This document shows positions 49,222 to 58,029 of a stretch of 64,000 nucleotides of DNA, in pieces. The stretch covers positions 894,001-958,000 of the forward strand of contig NZ_CP022655.2 in assembly GCF_002243345.2 (NCBI RefSeq), written 5' to 3'. Each line of letters opens with the position of its first letter. Positions within the stretch are counted from its first letter, which is position 1. Under the pieces are notes generated by a model that worked only from the letters and a program-made list of their open reading frames with translations, searched no databases and was not told the DNA's origin. Source of the stretch: Paenibacillus sp. RUD330. Lineage in GTDB: Bacteria; Bacillota; Bacilli; Paenibacillales; Paenibacillaceae. Both the position numbers and the translations under genes were made by a program.

Positions 49222-49327
49222 GCAGAGGCCAGGCGTCATCGCAGGGGATACAATGACGGAGACGAGGATCATTCCGAGGGGGAGAAAGGGAAATGAAAAA
49301 ACCGTTTGCGAAGCTTTGACGCCCGTT

Positions 49328-49402
49328 CCGCATTCGTCCGTCCGGCATTCGCCCGTCCCGCATTCGCCCGTCCCGCATTCGTCCGTCCCGCATTCGCCCG
49401 TC
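49328..49402 (+). repeat. 15-bp tandem repeat, five copies plus degenerate ends
   Basis: CCGCATTCGTCCGTC and CCGCATTCGCCCGTC variants repeat from 49328 to 49402 and decay to about 49432. The frame is open into the following gene and would encode FVRPA/FARPA pentads, but the real start lies downstream of the repeat. Confidence 0.9.
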
Positions 49403-49506
49403 CCGCACTCCGTACCGCACTCGCCCATCCGCGGCAAGGGGACCGCCTCCTGGATTCAGCCGTGCTGGACAACCTCGAAGCCAAGACAACCAAGGGAGCT
49501 GGAAAC

Positions 49507-50373
49507 ATGAGAACGGAACAGCAGATGATGGACTTGATTCTGGGTTATGCCCGGCAGGACGAGCGCGTGCGGGCGGTCTTCATGAACGGCTCGCGGACCA
49601 ATGCGAACGTGCCGAAGGATCGCTTTCAGGATTACGACATCGTTTATCTGGTGACGGAGCTGGATTCTTTTGTGGAAAACCATGCCTGGACAGACGTCTT
49701 CGGAGAACGCCTGATCATGCAGAGGCCGGACGAAGGCCAGCTGTTTCCTTCGGACCGCAAAGGACGATACGCCTACCTGATGCAGCTGGCGGATGGCAAC
49801 CGCATCGACCTGACGCTGATTGAGAAGGAGCAGGCTGCGGAGTATGCCTGCGAGGACAAGCTGGCCGTGGCGCTGCTCGACAAGGACGGCTTGCTGCCGG
49901 AGCTGCCTCCTCCGACCGACGAGGACTACCGCGTCAAGCCCCCGACCGCATCGGAGTATGCCGGCTGCTGCAACGAGTTCTGGTGGGTGGCGACCTATGT
50001 CGCCAAGGGGCTGTGGAGGCAGGAGCATTTGTATGCTTACGACCACCTGAATCTCTATGTCCGGCCGATGCTGCTGACGATGCTGGACTGGCAGGTCGGC
50101 ATTTCGACGGGATATAGCGTGAGCACGGGCAAAAACGGCAAGTATTTGCGGCAGCATGTGGAAACGGGGACATGGAGCGAGCTGATGGCGACGTATTCCG
50201 ATGCCAGCCTGGAAAGCATATGGAGGGCTCTGTTCGCTGTGGGCGGGCTGTTTCGCCGGGTCAGCTCCGAGGTGGCCGAGGCGGCGGGTTTTGTCTTCGA
50301 CGAGGCGGAAGCCCTCCGCGTGACGGCTTATTTGGAACAAGTAAGGAAGCAGTCCGATCCGCAGCCGGAGTGA
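49507..50373 (+). CDS. Aminoglycoside 6-adenylyltransferase family protein (ANT(6)/AadK-like)
   Basis: A 288-residue nucleotidyltransferase. The opening MRTEQQMMDLILGYARQDERVRAVFMNGSRTN and FQDYDIVYLV are the family's GSR and DxD metal-nucleotide sites. NRIDLTLIEKE supplies the third acidic residue and NEFWWVATYVAKGLWRQE lies in the C-terminal helical domain. ATG 49507 follows AGGGAG. ANT(6) enzymes adenylate streptomycin. This looks like a chromosomal Bacillales member without mobile-element flanks, and whether it confers resistance is not visible. Confidence 0.85.
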   Translation: MRTEQQMMDLILGYARQDERVRAVFMNGSRTNANVPKDRFQDYDIVYLVTELDSFVENHAWTDVFGERLIMQRPDEGQLFPSDRKGRYAYLMQLADGNRIDLTLIEKEQAAEYACEDKLAVALLDKDGLLPELPPPTDEDYRVKPPTASEYAGCCNEFWWVATYVAKGLWRQEHLYAYDHLNLYVRPMLLTMLDWQVGISTGYSVSTGKNGKYLRQHVETGTWSELMATYSDASLESIWRALFAVGGLFRRVSSEVAEAAGFVFDEAEALRVTAYLEQVRKQSDPQPE

Positions 50374-50414
50374 TCGGGCTGAAGCCGGATTCTTATCGGA
50401 GCGGAGGAGAAAGG

Positions 50415-50876
50415 GTGGAAGCCGAGCAAAAGGTCATTACCGTAAAAACGCCCGTACTGTGGGCGGAAACGATAGGTCTCGCCGTTGTCCTGCTCGTGAA
50501 TGGGGCGAACTTCAGCAGGCATGGAGATTTGAACCCGCTGATTTTATGCATGGGCGTCGTCGTTCTGATTCTCCTCCTGCTGCTCGTCGGAATCCGGCTC
50601 GCCCGCTTGAGGCAAAAACCGAGGCGGCTGACTCTGTCGCCCGGTGGATTGAAAATTGGCGACAGCCGTCATGCGGCGGATGAAATCGGGGAAATCCGGG
50701 TCTACGGAGTGTTTGGAACGTATACCGGCATTTTGAGACGCGGACGCCGCGTCGTGCCGCCCTCACTCTACTTCCGGTTCGTGGGAGATGAGGATCAAGG
50801 GATGCGCGAGCTGGAGCGCTGGGCCGCAGCCAATGGAATCAAGATGGTGCAGAAGAACTTTTGGAAATGGATTTGA
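50415..50876 (+). CDS. Hypothetical membrane protein with PH-like cytoplasmic part
   Basis: A 153-residue protein starting at GTG 50415, 7 bp after GGAGG. Two helices (LWAETIGLAVVLLVNGANF and PLILCMGVVVLILLLLLVGIRLA) are followed by about 90 residues of beta-strand pattern (RRLTLSPGGLKIGDSRHAADEIGEIRVYG) that resembles bacterial PH-like domains. It follows the adenylyltransferase gene by 41 bp and may share its transcript. Function unknown. Confidence 0.7.
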   Translation: MEAEQKVITVKTPVLWAETIGLAVVLLVNGANFSRHGDLNPLILCMGVVVLILLLLLVGIRLARLRQKPRRLTLSPGGLKIGDSRHAADEIGEIRVYGVFGTYTGILRRGRRVVPPSLYFRFVGDEDQGMRELERWAAANGIKMVQKNFWKWI

Positions 50877-50919
50877 AGCGAATGGATAGCGGGCAAGGTA
50901 CGGGGACTAGGAAAGGGGA

Positions 50920-51894
50920 ATGTCTGTGAAAGCATTGGTGTTCCATGAATTCGGCGGACCGGAAGTGCTCCATGTGGAACAGCTTCCGGATCCCGCTCCG
51001 GCATCCGATGAAGTGCTCGTGCGGGTGGAGGCGATCGGACTCAACTTCGCGGATATTTACCGGAGGCGGGGCAACTATCACTTGGAGGGCAAGCCGCCTT
51101 ATATTCTCGGCTACGAGGGCGCAGGCGTCGTCGTGGAAGCGGGAGCCGGCGCTCATGGCTTCAAAAAAGGGGATCGCGTCGCATTCGCCGACGTTCCGCA
51201 TGCCAACGCCGAGCTGGTGCGCGTCCCTGCCGATCGCGCCATCCCGCTGCCGGAAGGAATCAGCTTCGAGCAGGCGGCGGCCGTGCTGCTGCAGGGCTTG
51301 ACCGCCCACTACCTGGTGAACGACAGCTGCCGCGTCGCGCCGGGCGACGAGGTGCTCGTCCATGCCGCGGCCGGAGGCGTCGGGCAGCTGCTCGTCCAGC
51401 TGGCGGCGGCCAAGGGAGCGCGGGTGCTCGGACTGACTTCGTCCGCTGCCAAGCGGCAGGCCGCTCTTCAGGCGGGGGCCGATGAAGTGCTGCTGTACGG
51501 AACCGATTGGGTGAGCGGGGTGCGGCAGTGGAGCGTCGGCGGCGAAGGCGTCGGCGTGGCCTACGATTCCGTCGGCTCGACGCTGATGGAGAGCTTTGCC
51601 GCTGTGAGAACGCGCGGTACGGTCGTCTTCTACGGGATGGCGGGCGGAGATCCCGCCCCTGTCGATCCCCGCATGCTGATGGATGCCTCCAAGACGCTGA
51701 CCGGCGGAGACCTGTGGAATCATGTCACGACGCAGGAGGAACGGATACGGCGTTCCGGAGAGCTGTTCGGCTGGATCATGGAAGGCAGCCTGAAGCTTGC
51801 GGACATCCGAAGCTTCGCTTTGGCGGACGGGGCTGACGCTCACCGCCTGCTGGAGAGCCGGCTGCACAGCGGAAAGATCGTGTTGATCCCGTGA
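50920..51894 (+). CDS. Zinc-independent quinone oxidoreductase (MDR superfamily)
   Basis: A 324-residue medium-chain reductase: MSVKALVFHEFGGPEVLHVEQLPDP, NFADIYRRRGNY, ILGYEGAGVVVEAG, VLVHAAAGGVGQLLVQLAAAKGARVLG with the AAxGGVG NADPH motif, and FYGMAGGDPAPVDP. The catalytic zinc ligands of alcohol dehydrogenases are absent, as in QorA/zeta-crystallin. It reduces quinones with NADPH, one electron at a time in characterised homologues. Strong terminator downstream. Confidence 0.92.
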   Translation: MSVKALVFHEFGGPEVLHVEQLPDPAPASDEVLVRVEAIGLNFADIYRRRGNYHLEGKPPYILGYEGAGVVVEAGAGAHGFKKGDRVAFADVPHANAELVRVPADRAIPLPEGISFEQAAAVLLQGLTAHYLVNDSCRVAPGDEVLVHAAAGGVGQLLVQLAAAKGARVLGLTSSAAKRQAALQAGADEVLLYGTDWVSGVRQWSVGGEGVGVAYDSVGSTLMESFAAVRTRGTVVFYGMAGGDPAPVDPRMLMDASKTLTGGDLWNHVTTQEERIRRSGELFGWIMEGSLKLADIRSFALADGADAHRLLESRLHSGKIVLIP

Positions 51895-51916
51895 AGCAAA
51901 GGGCAAGATGAAGCTG

Positions 51917-51944
51917 GGACGGAGAGAGATCTCCGTCCTTTTTT
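51917..51944 (+). terminator. Terminator after quinone oxidoreductase
   Basis: GGACGGAGA-GAGA-TCTCCGTCC (51917-51938) followed by six T. Confidence 0.95.
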
Positions 51945-52028
51945 CTATGCTTGCAGACATCATTTAATTCGATTACTATCTAATTAGATGCTAGTCGAAT
52001 TTATGCTGCGCGAAGAAAAGGAGCATGG

Positions 52029-52669
52029 ATGCTGACAACTCCATGGCCGTCCGTCTGGCTGTCCGAACGCTGCCGGGTTCGAAAGTTGCGGGATGATGAA
52101 GTCGAGCCTGTGCAGCGGCTTTACGAGAGATCCGCTCCGCTGCCGATCTGGACAGGCCAGCCTTTGAATGCCTCCTATATAGCCAACGCGCGGAGCGGAT
52201 ATCCGGAGCTGCCGCCGGCCGGCCCGATCGGCTGCATGTCCGGCTGGCGGAGCTGAAGGAAGAGGCGCCCGCGGCTGAGCCGAAGGCGGAAGGACCGTCA
52301 GCGGAGCCCATCGCCCTGATGGAGCTGTACCGAGGGTACCCGGGCGAGCGGGATCTCTATATCGGCCTGTTCGCTGTCGATCCGACGCATCGCGGCCGAA
52401 GGCTCGGAAGCGAGCTCGTGTACGGCATCCTCTCTCTTGCCGCCGAGCGGTCCTATGAGACCGTCCGGGCAGCGGTCGGTCTCAAGAACGGGGCGGCTCT
52501 GCGCTTCTGGATCGGCTGCGGCTCCAAGGAAGCCGTCAAGGTGAGCGGCGACCGGGAGCATGGGGGGATGCCTTTGCAAGAATCGAGCTGGCATGCCGCA
52601 TCGGGGGCGAAGCCCAGGCACGATAGCACTGCCGCTCATCCGGAGGGGATGGCTGCTGTGCAACCTTGA
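52029..52669 (+). pseudogene. GNAT family acetyltransferase, frameshifted
   Basis: ATG 52029 (AAGGAG 5 bp upstream) opens a GNAT-like start, CRVRKLRDDEVEPVQRLYERSAPLPIW, that stops at 52256. The rest of the domain continues in another frame from about 52220: DRLHVRLAELKEEAP, a charged spacer, then MELYRGYPGERDLYIGLFAVDPTHRGRRLGSELVYGILSLAAERSY with the acetyl-CoA loop RGRRLGSEL. One indel near 52225-52240 (GGCCGGCCCGATCGG) accounts for the break. Either a decayed gene or a sequencing error in a GC-rich run. Confidence 0.75.
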
Positions 52670-52722
52670 GGATGGAGAAGGCGTCATTGAAGGCAGTAAA
52701 TGCTTCCAGGAGGAGATTTGAA

Positions 52723-53526
52723 ATGCAGCTTCGCGGTTTCATCGTACCCATCTCCGTTTGCGCCCTGCTTTTGACGGCTTGCAGCGGAGCTCCGTCGGAA
52801 CGGGGGGCAACAGCCGTCCCGGCTTCATCGGCAGCCTTGCACGGCGATTCGAATTCCCCGGCACCCGGCACCGGAGGAGGCGCGCTTCCGTCCCCTTCGC
52901 CCGATGGGCAAGCGGCCCCGCCATCCAAGGATGGCATGGCTGCGCGAGCGTTCGCGGAGAACGCGGAAGGGAAGCTCGTCATCCGGCCGGCCGGCCCGGT
53001 GACGGAGGAGAGGCTTGGAGCCCCGAGCTGTCTCGGACAGGAGAACGATCATCAGTGGACAGGCAGCTTTGAGGCGGTGTGGCAGCCTAAGGATGGACCC
53101 GAGCAGCCGGTGGCGCGCTACGAGGACGGCTTTGACGGCGACGGAATCATCCAGCCGGACACCGAGCCTGTCCAGATGGAGGCCGTATCCTTGGGCTCGG
53201 CTGACTTGTATGCGTTCACTCCCCAATATACGGATTGCCATGCGCTTCTGACTTATTTTTACGTCCTGGAAGGCGGCAAGGCCTACTCGGTGCCGCTGGT
53301 CTTCGGCGAGGATCAGACCAAACCGCTGATGGCGAGGCTGCCGATCGGCGGCATGGAGACGAAGGACGGAGAGCTCCTCCTGGCCGAGGGCTACGGAGCG
53401 GGGCAGGACAAGATCGACGTGTACCATTTCCGCTACAACGCCGCCAGCCGGCAGCTGGAGAGGACCGCGACCGACAGCCATGATGCGGCCCGATTCCTGG
53501 AGCAGGAGAAAGGGAAGACGAAGTAG
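52723..53526 (+). CDS. Hypothetical lipoprotein
   Basis: A 267-residue exported lipoprotein. ATG 52723 follows AGGAGGAG by 7 bp. Signal peptide with lipobox LLTAC, then a Ser/Pro/Gly-rich spacer (APGTGGGALPSPSPDGQAAPP). The mature domain (TEERLGAPSCLGQENDHQWTGSFEAVWQPKDGPEQPVARYEDG onward) is beta-rich with two cysteines (SCLGQ and TDCHALL) that could form a disulfide. Family not recognised. A strong terminator separates it from the convergent GH81 gene. Confidence 0.78.
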   Translation: MQLRGFIVPISVCALLLTACSGAPSERGATAVPASSAALHGDSNSPAPGTGGGALPSPSPDGQAAPPSKDGMAARAFAENAEGKLVIRPAGPVTEERLGAPSCLGQENDHQWTGSFEAVWQPKDGPEQPVARYEDGFDGDGIIQPDTEPVQMEAVSLGSADLYAFTPQYTDCHALLTYFYVLEGGKAYSVPLVFGEDQTKPLMARLPIGGMETKDGELLLAEGYGAGQDKIDVYHFRYNAASRQLERTATDSHDAARFLEQEKGKTK

Positions 53527-53681
53527 GTCGTTCAGGCAGGGCACGCCCCAAAACGTCAGGACTTGCTCAAAAGCGTTCAGAACGAGGCTCGAAGGCGTTC
53601 AGGGCATGCACAAAAAGACCTGATTGAAACGGGGCAGATTCCCTTGCCGGTCCGACAGCCGCAGGAGACGGGTCCATGCGA

Positions 53682-53722
53682 AAAAGGGCCGTTCCGGAAG
53701 CTTCGCCCGGAACGGCCCTTTT
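53682..53722. terminator. Bidirectional terminator between lipoprotein and GH81 genes
   Basis: AAAAGGGCCGTTCCGG pairs perfectly with CCGGAACGGCCCTTTT (53682-53697 with 53707-53722), 9-nt loop. Confidence 0.95.
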
Positions 53723-53734
53723 CTGTTCCCTTGC

Positions 53735-56700
53735 TTAGGACAAGTAGACATTGAGCTCGCGGATCGACCACCAGCTGCTGCTCGTGCCGGTCTGCACGAT
53801 CTTGATGTAGCGGGCGGTCTTCGCCGCGAACGAGGCGGTGACGACGGGACCGGTGCCGGCGCCTGCGGCGACGGCGCTGCCCCAGCTCGCGCCGTCGGCG
53901 GAGACGTAGATTTCATACCCGCGGGCATAGTCGCCGTCGCTGCCGGTAGAATCCATCGTCAGCTTGGAGAAGGTTTTGGACGCCTTCATATCAATGGTGA
54001 TGGATTGGCCGGGCGCCATCGCCGCTCCCGTGCTCCAGCGGGTCGCCATGCTGCCGTCGAGCAGGCTGGCCGGCACGTCGCCGCTGGACGGCGTGCTGCT
54101 CGCCGTCCAGCCGGTGCGGTCCAGCGCCGCTCCGGGAGCCGGGGTCGGGGACGGAGCGGCGGTCGGAGTTGGAGTCGGCGACGGCGACGGTGTCGTCCCG
54201 CCCGACGCGCCGTACACGTTAAGCTCGCGGACCGACCACCAGCTGGTGCTCGTGCCGGTCTGCACGATCTTGATGTAGCGGGCGGTCTTGACGGCGAACG
54301 TGGCGGCGACGACAGGGCCGGTGCCGGCGCCTGAGGCGACGGAGCTGCCCCAGCCCGCGCCGTCGGCGGAGACGTAGATCTCATAACCCCGCGCATAGTC
54401 GTCGTCGCTGCCGGTGGAGTCCATCGTCAGCTTGCTGAAGGTTTTGGACGCCTTCATATCGATGGTGATGGACTGGCCGGGCGCCATCGCCGCTCCCGTG
54501 CTCCAGCGGGTCGCCATGCTGCCGTCGAGCAGGTTGGCTGCTGCGTCTCCGCTCGACGGACTGCTCGTCGCGGTCCAGCCGGTGCGGTCCAGCGCCGCTC
54601 CCGGTGCCGGAGTCGGCGTGGCTGTCGGAGCCGGAGTCGGCGTGGCTGTCGGGGTCGGAGTCGGCGTGTCCGTCGGGGCTGGAGTCGGAGTCGCCCCGCC
54701 TCCCTGGCTCAGCGGATCGGCCTTGACCAGCTTGTGAGGCGGCACGGCGACGCTGCCCGTCGGTCCGGCGGCATTGCGGAACTGCACGATGATCGGCTGA
54801 TCTGTAGGGTTCCACGCCATCGCCGTGTACGCGGAGCCTTTTTTGTAGATGCCGACGCCGGCCCAGTTGCTCGCCCAGATGTCAGCTGTCCGGCTGCCGT
54901 AGCTGGCCATGTTGTGGATGAACCAGTACGAGTTGAAGATTTCGTTTTTTTGCAGGATGGAGGGATTCCACTTGGCGATCGCCGCCTGCGGGTCGCTCAG
55001 AGACTGATACGGCCAGACGATGTGCTCCCAGCCGGATTCAGGGCCGCCGTTGTCCTTGAGGAAGGACGCGTACAGATCGGCCGCCTTCTGCGGATAGCGT
55101 CCGTAGTAGCTCATCCACTCCGCCGTCGGCAGCCAGTGGATGCCGTAGATGTTGACCGGCGCGCCGGAGAAGTAGGTGCCGTAGAGGTAGGCGCTGCCCC
55201 AGACCTGCCCCGCGACGCCGTGGCGGTAGTCGGGAATCCAATTGTCATGGTCGTAGTTGAACCAGTACTGCTCGATCGCCTTCAGCTCCGTGGAGAAGCC
55301 CCAGGCGCCGGTATCCCGGTAGCTGTCGTTGCCGGTGACGAGCCCCCAGAGGAAGAGGCCCGCCCAGCCGTTCAGCGCTTCGCCCGCGGCCTCCTGGTTG
55401 TTGCCGTTGTCGTTGTCGGCATAGGCTCCCGCCCAGGAGTGGCCCTCGTACGGGTCGAAGCTGCGCAGCCACGGGTACATGGAGTCGGTGCGCGAAGGAT
55501 TGGCGTAGTCGCGGATCAGCTGCTCCACCATGCCGCCGTAGTCGCGCTTGAAGGCGCTGTCGAACGATGCCAGCACGGCGGAAGCGTACACGTAGTAGCC
55601 ATAGGTGTAGTGATGGTCGGTCAGGCCCGTATTGATGCCCCAGCCCGCCGCCCAGGGGAAGATGGAGCCCCACTCCGGCGCGTAATGGAAATAATACGTA
55701 TGCAGGGCGTCCGAGGAGGAATAGGTGTACCAGTCGGTCAGGATGCTCCGCAGGATGCCGAGGTACCGGTCGCGCCGGGCCGCATCGCCGATGCTGTCGC
55801 TGACCATGGCGCCTAGAGCGGCCGGATACAGCACTTTTCCCTGCCAGTAAGGATCCTGGTTCATGAGGCCGGCGGTGTTCGCAAGCTCCGTATCGAGCTG
55901 GCTCAGATAGCCCGTCAGCTCGCTGCGGGAGTAGGCGGAGTCATTGGGCTCCGCGAACTGCGGCAGCAGGCCGGTGAAGGAATCGGATGTCGAGAAGCTG
56001 TTGCCCTCGCGCAGCTTCAGCGTGCCCCGGATGGACGGGTAGGACAGCCCCGTCAGCGGAGCGGACGAGGACTTCCACTGATGCGGAAGCAGCGCCGTCA
56101 GCGTGTCGGCGGAGAAGCCGGAGCGCTTCAGCTCGGTGACGCTGGTGAACGTGGAGGATACTTTGGCCTGGCTCATATCGTAGCCGTACGCCACCTTTGT
56201 GTCGGTCACGAACGCATAGGCGTGCTTGTAGAAATAATTCAAGTCGCCGCTGCCCGGCAGGCCGGCCAGCGAGAGATAATTGGCGCCACCGCCGAGCTTC
56301 ATCTTGATTTTGCCTCCGGCCCGCGTGAACACGGTTCCCGGAGGCGCGAAGACGCCGTAGGAGCGCGTCGCCGCCTTCGGCTGCACGGCGTTGTCCAGCG
56401 TCGCGATCTCCAGCCCGATATGGTCGGCTGTGACGGCGGAGCCCTCCGCCGCCAGCAGGGGCTGTCCGGAATCGTCGAAGGCGCGGATCAGGCCGGGGAC
56501 GAACAGCTCCGGCGAGTTCGGATCGCTGAACATGCTGTACACGTAGGGCGAGCCTTTCGCCAGCACCGACTTCATCTTCGGCGTATCATCGTCGCTCAGG
56601 ACGACGCGGACCGAATAGTCGCCGTAGCCGTCCACCTTGCTTTCCAGCGCTTTTGGATTCAGCAGATTGCTCGCCGACAGGTACAAGTCGGGATCGCCGT

Positions 56701-57952
56701 CGGCGTTGACCGCGCCGCCGTCCCCGTTGACGGCGCCAGCTCCGGGGTTCAGGAGGCCGAGCCCATTGGCGGAGTATTTCGCCTTGAGCGGCAGGGTGAC
56801 GATGCCGGTTCCCGCGCCTAGATGCTGCACGAGCAGGTTCTGCCACCAGTCGTTGGACGGGATCGGGGCATTCACGCCGCTCGTGCGGTTTTTGGGATAG
56901 AGCGGCTCGAGCTGGGTCACATCGCCGATCTCGTAGCTGCCGCTGCCGACCTGCACGGTGGAAGGCTGGGGCAGCGGGGCGATGCTGTAGCTCGGCTGGG
57001 GATCGCCCGTGCGGTATGAATACACCTCGAACTCATAGAGGGAATAACCGTAATTCGTTCCCCGGCCGATGCCCAGCATGCGGACGTAGCGGCCGGAGGC
57101 ATAGAGCGGAATCTCGTCCTTGCCTCCCGCGCCGTAGCGCTGGCGGTAGACGGTCGTCCAGCTTCTGGCGTCGTCGGATACCTGGATGTCGTACACCCGG
57201 CCGAAGGCTGTCTCCCACCTCAGGACGACCTTGCCGATCCGCTGGCTCTGGCCGAGGTCCACGTAGATCCACTGGGGATCGGACGCTTGGGACGCCCAGC
57301 GGCTGGAGAGGCCGCCATCGGTGACATTCGCCGTGGCGTAGTCCTTGGGCTGGCTGCCCCCGGCTTCCGACGAGGAGACTGCCGGACGTCCGAGCGCGGC
57401 GTTGATCGGAGCGGGCTGCGGCGCAGGACCGGCCCCGCCGGTGCCGTACAGCTCGAATTCATACAGGGAGACGCCGTAGGCGGGTAGCGCCCGCTGCACG
57501 GAATAGAGGCGCACGTAGCGGCCGGACCCGCTCAAGGCGACGTCGGTCGTCCCGCCCGAGGCGTTCGCGTTCGCATAGACGGGCGTCCAGGCCGACTCGT
57601 CGTTCGACGTCTCGATGCGGAACGATTTGGAGTAGGCGCCTTCCCATTTGATGACCGCCCTGGAGAGGGTCGCCTGAGCGCCCAGATCGACATAAAGCCA
57701 CTGCGGATCCTGGCCGAGGCGGCTTTCCCAGCGGGTCGCCGGATCGCCGTCGAAGGCGAGCTGGGGACCGTTCGCGCCGCGCACGGAGGACGCATAGGCG
57801 AGCCGGTTCGCCGTGAGCAGGTAGTCGCCGGCCGCAGCTGCCGCCGGCGCAGGCGGCGCGGCAGGAATCAGCAGCGGCAGCAGGAGCGCCAGGACGGCGG
57901 TCCAGATGGCGATGCGGCGTCGTGCCGTCGATTTTTGGATCCATGTCTTCAC
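53735..57952 (-). CDS. Large secreted GH81 glucanase with four F5/8C modules
   Basis: A 1405-residue extracellular enzyme. GTG 57952 has GGGAGG 7 bp upstream; the longer frame to 58063 overlaps the end of the upstream gene. Signal region: RRRIAIWTAVLALLLPLLIPAAPPAPAAAAA. Two divergent F5/8C (discoidin, CBM32-like) modules follow (about 43-172 and 185-318; FDGDPATRWESRLGQDPQWLYVDLG). GH81 covers about 330-1080 (PSNDWWQNLLVQ; LTDHHYTYGYYVYASAVLAS; NNQEAAGEALNGWAG, holding the aspartate and glutamate sites). Thr-Pro linkers separate two further F5/8C modules (about 1120-1246 and 1277-1404) nearly identical to those of the neighbouring gene. Likely an endo-beta-1,3-glucanase. It lies 77 bp behind the beta-helix gene, probably one operon. 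Confidence 0.93.
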   Translation of the reverse strand: MKTWIQKSTARRRIAIWTAVLALLLPLLIPAAPPAPAAAAAGDYLLTANRLAYASSVRGANGPQLAFDGDPATRWESRLGQDPQWLYVDLGAQATLSRAVIKWEGAYSKSFRIETSNDESAWTPVYANANASGGTTDVALSGSGRYVRLYSVQRALPAYGVSLYEFELYGTGGAGPAPQPAPINAALGRPAVSSSEAGGSQPKDYATANVTDGGLSSRWASQASDPQWIYVDLGQSQRIGKVVLRWETAFGRVYDIQVSDDARSWTTVYRQRYGAGGKDEIPLYASGRYVRMLGIGRGTNYGYSLYEFEVYSYRTGDPQPSYSIAPLPQPSTVQVGSGSYEIGDVTQLEPLYPKNRTSGVNAPIPSNDWWQNLLVQHLGAGTGIVTLPLKAKYSANGLGLLNPGAGAVNGDGGAVNADGDPDLYLSASNLLNPKALESKVDGYGDYSVRVVLSDDDTPKMKSVLAKGSPYVYSMFSDPNSPELFVPGLIRAFDDSGQPLLAAEGSAVTADHIGLEIATLDNAVQPKAATRSYGVFAPPGTVFTRAGGKIKMKLGGGANYLSLAGLPGSGDLNYFYKHAYAFVTDTKVAYGYDMSQAKVSSTFTSVTELKRSGFSADTLTALLPHQWKSSSAPLTGLSYPSIRGTLKLREGNSFSTSDSFTGLLPQFAEPNDSAYSRSELTGYLSQLDTELANTAGLMNQDPYWQGKVLYPAALGAMVSDSIGDAARRDRYLGILRSILTDWYTYSSSDALHTYYFHYAPEWGSIFPWAAGWGINTGLTDHHYTYGYYVYASAVLASFDSAFKRDYGGMVEQLIRDYANPSRTDSMYPWLRSFDPYEGHSWAGAYADNDNGNNQEAAGEALNGWAGLFLWGLVTGNDSYRDTGAWGFSTELKAIEQYWFNYDHDNWIPDYRHGVAGQVWGSAYLYGTYFSGAPVNIYGIHWLPTAEWMSYYGRYPQKAADLYASFLKDNGGPESGWEHIVWPYQSLSDPQAAIAKWNPSILQKNEIFNSYWFIHNMASYGSRTADIWASNWAGVGIYKKGSAYTAMAWNPTDQPIIVQFRNAAGPTGSVAVPPHKLVKADPLSQGGGATPTPAPTDTPTPTPTATPTPAPTATPTPAPGAALDRTGWTATSSPSSGDAAANLLDGSMATRWSTGAAMAPGQSITIDMKASKTFSKLTMDSTGSDDDYARGYEIYVSADGAGWGSSVASGAGTGPVVAATFAVKTARYIKIVQTGTSTSWWSVRELNVYGASGGTTPSPSPTPTPTAAPSPTPAPGAALDRTGWTASSTPSSGDVPASLLDGSMATRWSTGAAMAPGQSITIDMKASKTFSKLTMDSTGSDGDYARGYEIYVSADGASWGSAVAAGAGTGPVVTASFAAKTARYIKIVQTGTSSSWWSIRELNVYLS

Positions 57953-58029
57953 GAGAGTTCCTCCCGAATGGTACAGAATGGGGTCGCAAAAAGAGAGGGA
58001 CGCGGAAAGTCCCTCTCGGCTGCTGCTTC

